This document shows, piece by piece, positions 45,428-55,029 of a DNA stretch of 64,000 nucleotides; within the stretch, counting starts at the first letter, position 1; every line of letters starts with the position of its first letter. Source of the DNA: Protea cynaroides (Eukaryota > Streptophyta > Magnoliopsida > Proteales > Proteaceae); contig CM053266.1 of NCBI GenBank assembly GCA_028583415.1, forward strand, positions 7,573,217 to 7,637,216, written 5' to 3'. Under the pieces are notes generated by a model. That model had not been told where the DNA came from and searched no databases. It saw only the letters and a program-made list of their open reading frames with translations. The translations under genes and the position numbers were made by a program.

Positions 45428-45515
45428 AGTCGACCAATTATACCTGATTTTAGGTATACCGGTCGATGGTACCGGATGATGGTACCAGTCGACCGGTATG
45501 GCCTACACAGCTATG
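45428..45515. promoter_or_regulatory. motif cluster 1, ATACCGGTCGAC type (H 3' LTR)
   Basis: TATACCGGTCGATGGTACCG and ACCAGTCGACCGGTATGG. Confidence 0.6.
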
Positions 45516-46045
45516 TGCGGGAATTTGGAAATTAGTCCCTGCGGGTCCCGCTTTCCTGATTTCGAATCCTAGAAGTTTCCTAATCCTAGTAGGGTTACTA
45601 AACCCTGTTTCTAGCCTATAAATACACCCTTAAACCCCTCAAAACCTTTCCATTGTCTCTCACAAACCCTAGAGAAGAGAGAGAGCTTGGAGAGGAGAAG
45701 GAGCTAGGAAGAAGAAGGAGGTGCCGCCATTACCGCTTGACGAAGCTCTCGCTACACCTGTCAACGGTAAGTGTTTGGATCCATCTTCTTACCCTATGTT
45801 AGTGGTGTGGGTGGATCAATACCATGCAAAGTAGGTATTGATCTAAACCCTAAATTGGCCAATAAACCCTAAGTTGCCGTCAAACCCTAGATTCGAGTTT
45901 CGAGATGATATTCATCGAAACGAGACTTGAATGAGTTGGGGATAGCTCTAACTCAAAGCCTAGACTTAGGATGGATAGGAGAAACCCTGAAAGTCCATGG
46001 AGGATGATCGACGGCGGTCGAAGAACCCATGTATGGTCTTCCGGG

Positions 46046-46190
46046 ACATACCGGTCGACTATACCGGTTGCACATAGTGCGACCGGTATGTTGCGACCGC
46101 TACCCCTCGGGAGGTTATCGTGAGGGACCGGCTGACCATACCGGTCGCCGTCTTTCCCCAGGCCGCGACCGGTACATGCCACCGGTCGCC
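46046..46190. promoter_or_regulatory. motif cluster 2, ATACCGGTCGAC type (H 3' LTR)
   Basis: CATACCGGTCGACTATACCG, GCGACCGGTATG, CATACCGGTCGCCG, GCGACCGGTACATG. Confidence 0.6.
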
Positions 46191-47214
46191 GTGAGGGTAG
46201 TTGTGATCTCTGTGGTTTCCGACCAACATGAAACCCTAAACAATATATTCTATGAAACCCTAATGTTATGTAGGACTTTGTGACTTTTCATTTGGACCTT
46301 GCGACGTGGAGCAAGTTATTGAACGAGCGCGGGTAAGGGAATCCGACCTAAACCTAATAATTAATGGACAAGAATCGTTGTTAATCATTGGTATCTATGA
46401 TGTGATGTTTGTGCATATTCACATGCCATCCTTTACTTTCGTATTATTATTGTTCATGCATTCATAGGATGTGATTGTTAGGCATGTGATTGTTTTTCGT
46501 TGGTGTGTGGAGTGGGGTATGGGCCCGGGATCGCTCTTCACACTGCACCTTTTGTGTATTCTATCTTAACATGCTTGGTACGGGTGGGGTATCGGGGAAG
46601 ATCGTGGTACGTTGGTCCCGATATTGATGTTGTCCCGACCATCGTTGGGTGGTACGAGGATTCGAGTCAACGCTGCCTTGTCCACGATGCTTTAGCTCTA
46701 TCTCTATGCCGTAGGGAGTGGTGTTGGGATAGGGTCTACCGCGTATTGTTTCTTCCTAGTGGGTTAGTTGCGGATAGGGTATCGGGGGGAGGTGAGGTTT
46801 TGGTGGTCTCCCGGCCCGGCCCGCACGCCCTAGTCTATCTCTATGCCGTGAGACGGCTGCCTTCGGGATAGAGCATACATTGTTGACATATAGGATTGGT
46901 TAGTTGCGAGCCCGGTTTGCGAGCCCCGCCGAGGGGCTTAGGTCCGGTATGGGTAGAGTATCGGGAGGTGCGGGTATACCTTAGCTCTATCTCTATTCCA
47001 TGATGGGTGCATGTGGGTTGGTGGTAGTGTGATTACCGTGCGACGCCACACACTCGTGTATAGAGGTGCGGGGGCCACCAAACCTTTCTATGCACATTGC
47101 AAACTTAAACCTGACCACGACATAAATGATTGTTACTCATGCATAATCTTGTGAAACCGTTCGATTGTCTTCGGCCGTGTTGTGTGCTCACCCTTTGTAT
47201 ATACATTGTTTTGA

Positions 47215-47345
47215 TCCGATGCGGGTTATACCGTGGATGATTACGTAAACGCTCCGGCGTATGGTGGTGCCTCGCGGTGTTGGATGTACAGGCGGGACGG
47301 GCGAGCATGACGCTTCATGCGAGTGCCCTTTTCGCGGTACGTGAT
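47215..47345 (+). CDS. conserved short coding exon inside the LTR (H 3' LTR copy)
   Basis: VDDYVNAPAYGG, then indels, then EHDASCECP. Same exon as 37673-37811 but frameshifted in its CpG-rich middle. Confidence 0.45.
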
Positions 47346-47628
47346 TTGTTTTATTTCTTTATTTCGGTTATTTTGTTTGTTATTGAGAGATGTAAAAGAT
47401 TATTATTTTATCTTTGAATTTGAATAATGGGATATTTATTTAAATTATCAATAGATACTCGGTTCATTCTATTTAAAGTCTTCCGCTGTATATTTATATT
47501 CTGATTGTGGTTATGTGTAATTGGTTTGTATGGGTGGACACGGCCTATTCGAGATCCTGGTGTGAACCGTTGGTTCAATGACGGTTCACTCACACCATTC
47601 TGGTTGGATCAGAATTTGGGGTGTGACA

Positions 47629-48024
47629 CCGAACACCCCAGTATAAAAGTCAGACCCTGAGTTTTTACGGGGGTTGAACAATTTAGAACCAGGGGTTGAC
47701 GGGATCTCTGACCCCCTCATCAACCCCCAGTCTGTCGACAGAAACCGTGAATTGGGAACTTTCCGAATTTCAATGGGATTCTTTCCTAATCTCAGTGGGA
47801 CTTATTTTTGGAGTTTCTACTCTATAAATAGGACGTCCCTATGCCTCTTTCACTCCTTTTAGAATCCTAATTGGATTGAGAGAAAGAGAAGAGAAGGAAA
47901 AGAGAAAGAAAAGAGAAGGAAAGTGGAGAAGAAGATCAAAGAGAATGCTTCAGAGAAATAAGTCTAATTCTCAGGTATGGATACTATCTACATGTAATTC
48001 TAAAGACTTTAGAATAGATAGTAT
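47629..48024 (+). repeat. LTR of element G, second part (cut by I)
   Basis: Resumes in motif cluster 1 after H and contains TATAAATA (about 47822), the purine-rich leader, donor-like CTCAG|GTATGG near 47974, and ends at AATAGATAGTAT, where homology to LTR A (about 2270) stops. Confidence 0.85.
47630..47735. promoter_or_regulatory. motif cluster 1, GGGGGTCGAT type (G LTR, right part)
   Basis: Units such as GGGGGTTGAAC, GGGGTTGACGG and CATCAACCCCC; several cores read TTGA instead of TCGA, as expected after CpG deamination. Confidence 0.55.
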
Positions 48025-48480
48025 TGGGGAATTACGCCGCGCTAGCAATACAACCCTTACGCGTAGGACTCGGTATCAGCGCCACATGGAGATCTGTCAG
48101 TGCCACGTGGAGATCCCCCATTCGACACAAGAAGACCCCTATAACACAAGAACAAAGGGTAAGATCGGAATTTGGGGATTTTGCACTATTCACTATAAAT
48201 AGGGCGAATCCCGAGGTTTTTTACAGACAACATTTACTGCTCATTTACTTTTAGAGATTTACGCTCTGGCACTTGGGACAGAAAATCTCACCTCACCCCA
48301 CACTTTTCTATAAATATCTTTATGGGCTCAGTACCGAGCCCACTGACTGTTCACAGAGCCCTAACTTTGGCATCAGAGTGGACCCGAGGCATCCAGCCCG
48401 CTTCCCCCTCCTTTGTCTTTCCTTGTCTTGCAGGTCCAATCAGCCAAGAGGACCCACAGGATGGATCTAGGCCGAAATAG
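48025..48480 (+). repeat. 5' LTR of Tat-lineage element I (edges approximate)
   Basis: Sequence unlike the other LTRs, starting TGGGGAATTACGCC after the possible target duplication AGTAT. TATAAATA near 48190, and ACTTTGGCATCAGAGTGG near 48363, a U5-type block I associate with Tat LTRs. The right edge is set by the PBS; no second LTR copy is in the window to fix it. Confidence 0.6.
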
Positions 48481-48482
48481 TT

Positions 48483-48499
48483 TGGCGTCCACCGTGGGG
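48483..48499 (+). other. primer-binding site region of element I
   Basis: TGGCGTCCACCGTGGGG, a variant of the TTTGGCGCC-x-ACCGTGGGGC block that follows Tat/Ogre-type LTRs. It is not the iMet site of the other elements. Confidence 0.65.
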
Positions 48500-48548
48500 C
48501 CCGTGAGATTCAGCATCGTAAGATAAAGCCAGAGAGAAACCTTTAGTC

Positions 48549-50706
48549 ATGAGCCCAAGAAGAACTCGAAGCCAGATGATTAGTCCCAACCCCCCTATAA
48601 TCGAACAGCAAGTAAATCCCAAGGAAGGAGATAGGTGTGATATGCGGTCCGGCAGGGATCGAGGTAAGCGCGTGGCTGACCTGGGCCCCGCACATGAATC
48701 TTTTGTCACATACGAACAGTTCGAGACCGTGGCACAACAACTGGCGGTGCTAACATGGTTCATACAAGGGCTACAGTCCCCAGCCGCCGAAGCCACTTCT
48801 CGTCCCCCTGTCGGAATTGTCCCACCAACGGACCCGCCCAGAGAGACTGACCTCCCCAGAGAAACTCGTCACCACTTGGGGAGAGAGGGAGCTCGACCTC
48901 CGAGACCCAGAACCAGCGCTCATCCCGTTCAGGAGCTGAGTGGCATAGGATCAACTTCACAGCGCGGTCGAATCCCTGCTGGAGAAAGACTAGGCCCACA
49001 GCCCACGGCGGCACCTCGACTAGATGAGGATGCGATGGATGAGCTCTTGGTCCCGTAGCGCATAATGCTACCAGAGGTTATCATGGGCACAGACAAGCCA
49101 AATGCTCCCATGGTCCCAGAGGTGGCGGCGACTTTAGAGGACCAATTAGTGGCATTGCACCGAAAGGTCGAAATCATGGCAAAGGCCGGCGTCACTCAGG
49201 ACGAAGATAGGGATTACTCAACATACAACCCTCTCACCGACATCATCATGAGGGTACCTTTACCCAAATGGTTTACCATGCCGCCAGTGGATTCTTATGA
49301 TGGATCTACGGATCATGTCGATCACCTGAACAATTTCGTAGGCACGATGGTCCTCCATGCAAACCCCGACGCCATTATGTGCAGAGTCTTCCCCCTTACA
49401 CTAAAGGGCGTGGCTCGGATGTGGTTCAATAACCTACCACCCCGGTCTATTAACTCTTTTAAGACCATGGGCAGACTATTCAGGATGCATTTTCAAGGAA
49501 AGCAGGGTGCAACGGAAGACCAGCGCACACCTAATGAACATGAGACAGAGGTCCGGTGAGACCCTAAGGGCGTTCTTGGCCAGATTCAACCTTGAAGTCC
49601 TACAAGTTAAAGACATCGATGAGGCAGTTCACTTTGCCACATTGAGAGCAGCGGTCACTGACCCAAAGCTCAAATTTTCCATAGCCAAAAAGGAACCGAC
49701 AGACCTACAAGAGCTTTTGGCACGGTGTGAGAAATTTGCCACCGCCAACAAAATCTACGAGACAAGCAAAAGCCTAACTGACACCCCCCACAAGCGAGTG
49801 GATGAGAGGCTAGACCTCGCACGACCAGGAGAAAACAAGAAATCAAGGAGAGAAGAAGCGCGGGTGAGAGGATTGCTTCAGAAGAAATTCAATGATTATA
49901 CCCCACTCAACCGATCCCTAGGGGACGTGTACACCCTCATTGCTAATGATGGGTATCTACAGAAGCCTCAGAAGATCGTAACCGAAGCAAAAAGGAGAAA
50001 TCCGAACAAATATTGCCAGTATCACAGGGACATCGGCCACACTACCGATGAATGCCGACATTTGCAAGCTGAAATTGAAGACCTCATCCAACGAGGCTAT
50101 TATCGGCAGTACATCGATTATAATGCTTTGAGAGTTTCGGCTGCCACAGCCGAGGATCAGAGAAGGAAACCTCCCCTACCGCGGGCGAGGACTCCAGAGA
50201 GAGAGCCAAGAAGGCAAGAGGAGAGAGAACCTAGGAGGGGTGACAGAAGAGAAGTTCACAAAGATCCTCCTAGGGAGGACAGAAGAAGAGATAGAGAGGC
50301 TGAGCCTCGGTACCAAGAGAGGCTTCTCGACCAAGAACCCGCTCAACATATGGAGAGACAAGAAAGAGGACCTACCCCGGCGCATCGGGACATCGGTGTT
50401 ATCCTCTCTCCACTTGCTCGAACCCCCCAGCTGATACATGAACGAGGCAAAGTCCTGAATTCGTTGGACACTCGGGGAAGGACAAGGTTGAGGACTGATC
50501 CTAGGATGGCAAGACAACACCTGGACCAAATGCGGCCGCCACCTCCATTGCATGTCATCGACTCGCCTTCAGAGGAGGACTTCCCTTATGAGCGCATTTG
50601 CATGGTCGGGCGCGCGATACCTCGGTGTAGTTCAACAGTCACCAGTGATATTCCCCGACCCGCGATAATCAAATCAAGGTGCGGAGAGAGTCCATCGAGC
50701 GTCTGA
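48549..50706 (+). pseudogene. gag: gag of Tat-lineage element I
   Basis: Starts MSPRRTRSQMISPNPP. An N-terminal disordered part ends at a TAG (49056-49058). The capsid-like core follows: LPKWFTMPPVDSYDGSTDHV (about 49260-49320), FPLTLKGVARMWFNNLPPRS (49390-49450), then a frameshift near 49540 into a 399-codon frame with LRAFLARFNLEVLQV. The zinc motif is the Tat form C-x2-H-x4-H-x4-C in YCQYHRDIGHTTDECRHLQ (about 50013-50070), followed by a very Arg/Glu-rich region (50160-50340). The gag of the chromoviruses here is unrelated in sequence. Confidence 0.85.
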
Positions 50707-51127
50707 CCTTCACTGGCACAGGCGGCCGGCTCGATCGCGGAAGATACTATCAAAATCCTCCGACCCTTTATCGCCGCAGCACCCACCTCGGCCTCGGTAG
50801 ATTCTGAGGATAATGAAATTCGTGACCCATCCACGCAATGGCGGAAGGCAATGACCATCATCGGTGGTCCAGCGGCAGGCAACACATCGGCCAGGGCCAG
50901 AAAGGCATACGCACGGAGCGTCAAATCAACGGAATGGCTAGGAAAGAGTGCTCAGATAGGGAATTTCCTGACCTTCAGTGACGAAGACCTTTGTGGGTTA
51001 GAGCTGCCCCATGAAGATGCCATAGTTATTACTATGCGGACAGAAGATAGTGATGTTCATAAGATCATGTGGACACATGTAGCTCCACTGATATCATCTA
51101 CTGGCAAGCCTTTCAGCGGATGGAGAT
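50707..51127 (+). pseudogene. pol: protease region of element I, first part (cut by J)
   Basis: An open frame with WRKAMTIIGGPAAGNTSARA and AYARSV, then LTFSDEDLCGLELPHEDAIV, the usual lead-in to the Tat protease. A frame change follows; the active-site region appears in a third frame as DT-x-SSTDIIYWQAF near 51065-51105, with Cys in place of the usual Gly. J is inserted 10-15 bases later, at 51127. Confidence 0.75.
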
Positions 51128-51267
51128 TGTAAGACCCGTGTCAATCTAACCCGGTCTTACCACCTTGAACCAGGTTTACCCATCATGGTTGAGTCAAATG
51201 GACCAAGGGCGTGAAGGAGATCGAGATCCCAAGTATCAAACCGACCCAAAAATACTTAAAATAGGGG

Positions 51268-51415
51268 AAGGGTCGCATACCTAGATAAGCAGGGTCGGAC
51301 CTCCCAAAACAGAAAGTCAGACACTCGGTTTTGGAGGGAGGGTCGGACAGCTTAAGACCCTAGGGTCGACGGGATCATCGACCCTCCCATCGACCCTCGG
51401 ATTCTGCCGAATATA
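51268..51415. promoter_or_regulatory. motif cluster 1, AGGGTCGA type (J 5' LTR)
   Basis: AAGGGTCGCAT, AGGGTCGGACC, GGAGGGTCGGACAG, TAGGGTCGACGG, CATCGACCCTCCCATCGACC. Upstream of TATA. Confidence 0.62.
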
Positions 51416-51493
51416 GAAATTAAGAAATTTCTATATTTTTTGATTGGGATTCTTTCCAAATCTCAGAGGGACTTATTTAGGATGTTCCTACTC

Positions 51494-51501
51494 TATTTAA
51501 A
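51494..51501 (+). promoter_or_regulatory. TATA-like box of the J 5' LTR
   Basis: TATTTAAA, with the conserved GGACGTCCCTAAGCC block right after it. Confidence 0.6.
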
Positions 51502-51640
51502 GGACGTCCCTAAGCCACTTTCACTCCTTTCACAACCCTAATTGAATTGAGAGAAAGAGAGGAGAAGGAAAATAGGAAGAAGAGAGGTAAGGAAGAGAAC
51601 CTAGCAAAAAGGAGAAGAGTTACAGAGAAAGATTGATCTT

Positions 51641-51651
51641 CTCAGGTATGG
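51641..51651 (+). other. conserved splice-donor-like site in the LTR leader (J)
   Basis: CTCAG|GTATGG about 150 bp downstream of TATA. Equivalent sites occur in A, B, C, D, F, G and H (H has GTAAGT). Would define a first leader exon. Confidence 0.5.
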
Positions 51652-51898
51652 ATACTAATTCCATGAGTTTCTACAGACCTTAGGATAGATATTGGAGAGA
51701 GAGCGATCTCGGAGAAACCCAAACCATCCATCCATGGTTAGGTTTTCATGAAAAACCCTAGGAGAATGCATGAAAGCCATCTAGGAGGATGATTCATGGT
51801 TTCAGACCATGGAATGAATGTTTAATGGAATGTGGGAACAAACCATAGGACCCCAAACACGAAGAATGGATTAAAAAGTGGAAATTGGACTAGAGTGC

Positions 51899-52027
51899 AC
51901 CGAGGGTCACACCCAGGGTCGATGACCATCCGACCCTAGGTGTTTCTGACCATCGACCCTCAGCATTTGGAAAGTCCAGAAAGAAGGGAGGGTCGATAGA
52001 CCCATCGACCCTAGCATCGACCCTCAG
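51899..52027. promoter_or_regulatory. motif cluster 2, AGGGTCGA type (J 5' LTR)
   Basis: CCAGGGTCGATGACC, CATCGACCCTCAG, GGAGGGTCGATAGACC, then tandem 12-bp units ending ATCGACCCT. One unit fewer than in the 3' LTR. Confidence 0.62.
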
Positions 52028-53009
52028 TTGACAGAATGGTTTTTAATTCTGAATAAATTCTAATTAAATTCTATCAATTTTGTTAGGTCTTCTAGCAATA
52101 TAGTAACACTGTAAAGGTGAATTTAAAGCTTGGAAAAGTATCTTATAGCAAGCTAAGGTGAGGAACCTTAACCCCAAACTAAATTGGTTAATAATAAATT
52201 ATTTTCTATTTCATCAGTCCTATGCAATGTTTAATTCTATGCTAATATGTTTGTAATGTGCATACAGCATGCCATCCAATATTTCTATTACTTTTTCATG
52301 CATATTTACTTTATTATTTATAACATGATGATGATGATGATAGGAATAGGCATGTGCTTGTATGTGTGTGGTTGATGTGCTTGATGCGAGCGAGTATCGG
52401 GGGAGGTGTGATGAGAATGTCAATAAACGTTAACCTTTGGCGGGTCTCAGCACTTTAGCTCTATCTCTAACTCAAGTCTTGTGCATTGGCATCGTCGTAT
52501 CGCCATTACTTTAGCAGAACTATTATGTCGTAGAGTATCAGGGGAGGTGGTCTCGGTCCTTGTAGTCTCTGACTCTACCGGGGGGCCTTAGCTCTATCTC
52601 TATGGGCATTCTGAGGGATGCTGGGGTGAGGCCTTGGATACACTGTTTGGCATTAGGATTGGTTAGTTGCGAGCCCAGTTTGCAGCCCTCGCCAATAAGG
52701 GCTTACGTGTTGGTATGGTACTATATAGCAATAAACGTAACCTTTGTTATATAATGTTCATGATTGGGTGCATGTGAGTTGACGATAAACGTGATCTTCG
52801 GGTAACGTCACACACTCGTGTATAGAGGCGGGGTCAATAAACGCGACCTTTGGCTACCTCAACCTTTCTATAGTATACTGCAAACTTTGAACCGGACCAA
52901 AGATATAAATTGACTTTTTGCATGCATATGTATTGTTACATTGTTTTGGCTACTCACTGAGCCTTGTTGTGTGCTCACCCCTCGACGTCGAATATTTTAG
53001 TTGATGATG

Positions 53010-53134
53010 CAGGTTATACCGTCGAAGACTACATGAATGCGCCTGTGTATGGGAACGTAGCAGCTATGGAAGTTGAAGCTGAAGTGGATAATCACGACTC
53101 CTCTTGCGAGTGCAACTCGTGTGTATTTGATTAG
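53010..53134 (+). CDS. conserved short coding exon inside the LTR (J 5' LTR copy)
   Basis: After GATGCAG|GT: VEDYMNAPVYGNVAAMEVE, then AEVDNHDSSCECNSCVFD, stop TAG 53132-53134. The cleanest copy. The frame upstream of the acceptor has no start codon in common with B, so translation would need splicing from an upstream exon or use of the internal Met. Confidence 0.58.
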
Positions 53135-53423
53135 ATATTTTATAGGTTTCTTTAATTGGATTTTATTCAGACATGTATTTGATATTTAATATTTATGTCT
53201 CAGTTGAATATGAATAATTTTCTATTAAATTATTAATATCATTTAGTTCTCAGTTCATTTTATTATAAGACTTCCGCTATTGTGTATTTACTCTGATTAT
53301 GACATGGATGTATGGAGGTAAAGTTAACACGGGGATAGCATATTTGAGATCCTGGTTGAACCGTTGGTTTATTAGCGATTCATCACACCATTCTAGTTAG
53401 ACCAAAATTGGGGTGTGACAACT

Positions 53424-53435
53424 TGGTATCAGAGC
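53424..53435 (+). other. primer-binding site of element J (tRNA-iMet type)
   Basis: TGGTATCAGAGC, three bases after the LTR. Confidence 0.95.
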
Positions 53436-53699
53436 ATCTCAGGCCTTGTCCGCTGAACTAGCATACATTCAACACAATTGTGAACTGGGATAAGATAAAA
53501 ATAAAAACAGTAATATTAACACATTGTAAGCACTAGTGATGTTTGAGACAAAAATCTAAAAGAGAATAATGCATCTATTAAAAAGATAAACAAGTTTCAT
53601 AACAATGAGAGCGAAACAAAACATATATATATAATGAAAGCAGAGTACAGTCCACAACCCAGACAGTTACTCTGTAGTATAAGAAAAATAAAGTACAAA
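53436..53699. other. leader of J between PBS and aORF end
   Basis: AT-rich, no gene; homologous leaders in A, B and H. Confidence 0.7.
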
Positions 53700-55029
53700 T
53701 CAAGAAGCTGGAGGCGAAGGAAGAGGCGGGGCCTCACGATCTCTGTCATAGTCCTCAGCATAGACCCTAGTAAACCAGGCCACCTGGGTCTGGGTCGTCC
53801 CGGAGACTAGTCGTGAGACCGGCTATCCTCCGATCGGTCGCCGCGCTGCACCTCTAAGAAGCTCCCCCATCCGTACGCCTTGATGCGTCTTGAGCAACCA
53901 ACAGCTTATCCATCCTCGGATCAGATTTGCGCCGAGCATCCCCGATCTCCTGCGGCATCTCCATCATGGCTGAAGGTGGAAGTAAAGGATCGGTCGAATG
54001 GGAAGGACCAGCCTCGAGTGCGGGAGCCACCGCGAAGATGTACCAACTCCAGCCGCATGTGTGGGTGATGGCGGTGGTATCGAGTCGACGTCCATATACA
54101 TACGATCGTCATCATCGACCGGATCCCCACGAGCTCTAGCGGTAGCAGCAGCAGCCTCAGCATCAGCCATCTCGACCCGAGTGTGAGGGCGCACCATCGC
54201 GTTCCTCTCCTCATCACTAACCTCGGCATCTCGCAGCCCCATCTTGCGGATAGCCTCCCAATATAGAGGCGACGAGAAGGTCTTCTCCCGGGATCTTCTC
54301 ATCTACCACCACCCCCGGGACGGGTCGAAGAGCACCGCAATCATGCGTCCATAGGGTAGATTACCCCTATGACCGGACAATGTAGCACTAATCATTGTCC
54401 GCATGATGATGTATGGAAGGCGAGACCGATCGTCGAGTGCATATACCGTAGATCAAGAATCGTGTCACCGAGATACCCTCTCATCGCCCACTTTTTTGGG
54501 ATCAGATTGTGCTGAATAATTTTGTAGAAGACCCGTGGAGCTAGACGCAAGTAGCAAGCTCTCATCTGCCATCTATCGGGACGGAGCAACTGGTTATCGA
54601 TCTCTGCTCTCATCTCCATCTTAACAAACTGTGGCTCTCCCGACGCACAGTACACCATAGGGCCATCATAGGGAATGCCCAACAGATCGGCCAGGCTGCC
54701 GATAATCAAAGGAGATGTGCACCCCCTTGACGTAACCGGTGATGCGCAACTCCCGACCGTGCTCAACATCACCTGTAATTCCCCACCACCGGAGATTACA
54801 ATAGAACCGGGCGTACCAAGTCCGGACAGGTGCACGCGTCGTATGTGATGATAGGGAGCCACCCCATATCACCAAAAGCTCCCTCTACATTGAACAAGGC
54901 TAGCTCAGCCAAGTTCACCATGCGACCCCCTTCAACCTTCTTACGGGTATAGTCAGCATACTGTGCCTCGGCTTCATTCGAACGGAAGCGAAGCAGATCA
55001 CGTACCCTGGGTACTTTGGTATGGGCCAT
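53700..55029 (-). pseudogene. aORF of element J
   Basis: ATG 55029 (MAHTKVPRVRDLLRF), stop TGA 53700-53702, antisense to J. N-terminal: EAEAQYADYTRKKV, LAELALFNVEGAFGDMGWLP and ELRITGYVKGVHISFDY. Middle: MVYCASGEPQF, LLRPDRWQMRACYLR, VFYKIIQHNLIPK. Late part: REKTFSSPLYWEAIRKMGL, a HTRVEMADAEAAAA and DDDDRMYMDVDSIPPPSPTH linker, and about two weak 17-residue units (DPRMDKLLVAQ). Frameshifts near 54800, 54660, 54420 and 53990. Its leader keeps donor CCCTACAG|GTATGT (55476). Resembles the plant 'putative plant transposon protein' family; role unknown. Confidence 0.78.

Larger units (their letters stand above)
35794..47628 (+). mobile_element. element H: complete-length Tekay-like chromovirus, CpG-rich
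   Basis: About 11.8 kb: 5' LTR 35794-38093, PBS, aORF on the opposite strand 38419-39646, spacer with cluster 3, gag, apparent intron, pol to about 45280, duplicated PPT, 3' LTR 45369-47628. Target duplication CGAAC at 35789-35793 and 47630-47634, with one extra C (47629) on the right. Unlike its neighbours H keeps many CpG sites. All its genes are broken by many small indels but few substitution stops, which suggests consensus errors in the assembly as much as decay. Confidence 0.92.
45369..47628 (+). repeat. 3' LTR of element H
   Basis: 2260 bp, TGTAAGACCCG to GGTGTGACA. Nearly identical to the 5' LTR in AT-rich parts; small indels cluster in CpG-rich parts. About 65 bp after 45423 are missing relative to the 5' LTR. 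Contains clusters at 45428-45515 and 46046-46190 and the short exon at about 47215-47345. Confidence 0.92.
51128..53420 (+). repeat. 5' LTR of element J
   Basis: 2293 bp, TGTAAGACCCG to GGGGTGTGACA. In order: cluster 1 (51268-51415), TATTTAAA box (51494-51501), purine-rich leader, donor-like CTCAG|GTATGG (intron from 51646), cluster 2 (51899-52027), GAT repeat (52325), conserved exon (53010-53134). Confidence 0.95.

Noticed and set aside
48467..48796. 109-codon minus-strand frame
   Set aside because: Shadow of the Tat gag start on the plus strand.
51268..51415. CRISPR-like array
   Set aside because: Units vary in spacing and orientation, spacers are not of uniform length, and the DNA is plant nuclear.
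54392..54862. 156-codon frame as a separate gene
   Set aside because: It is one frame of the frameshifted J aORF, not an independent gene.
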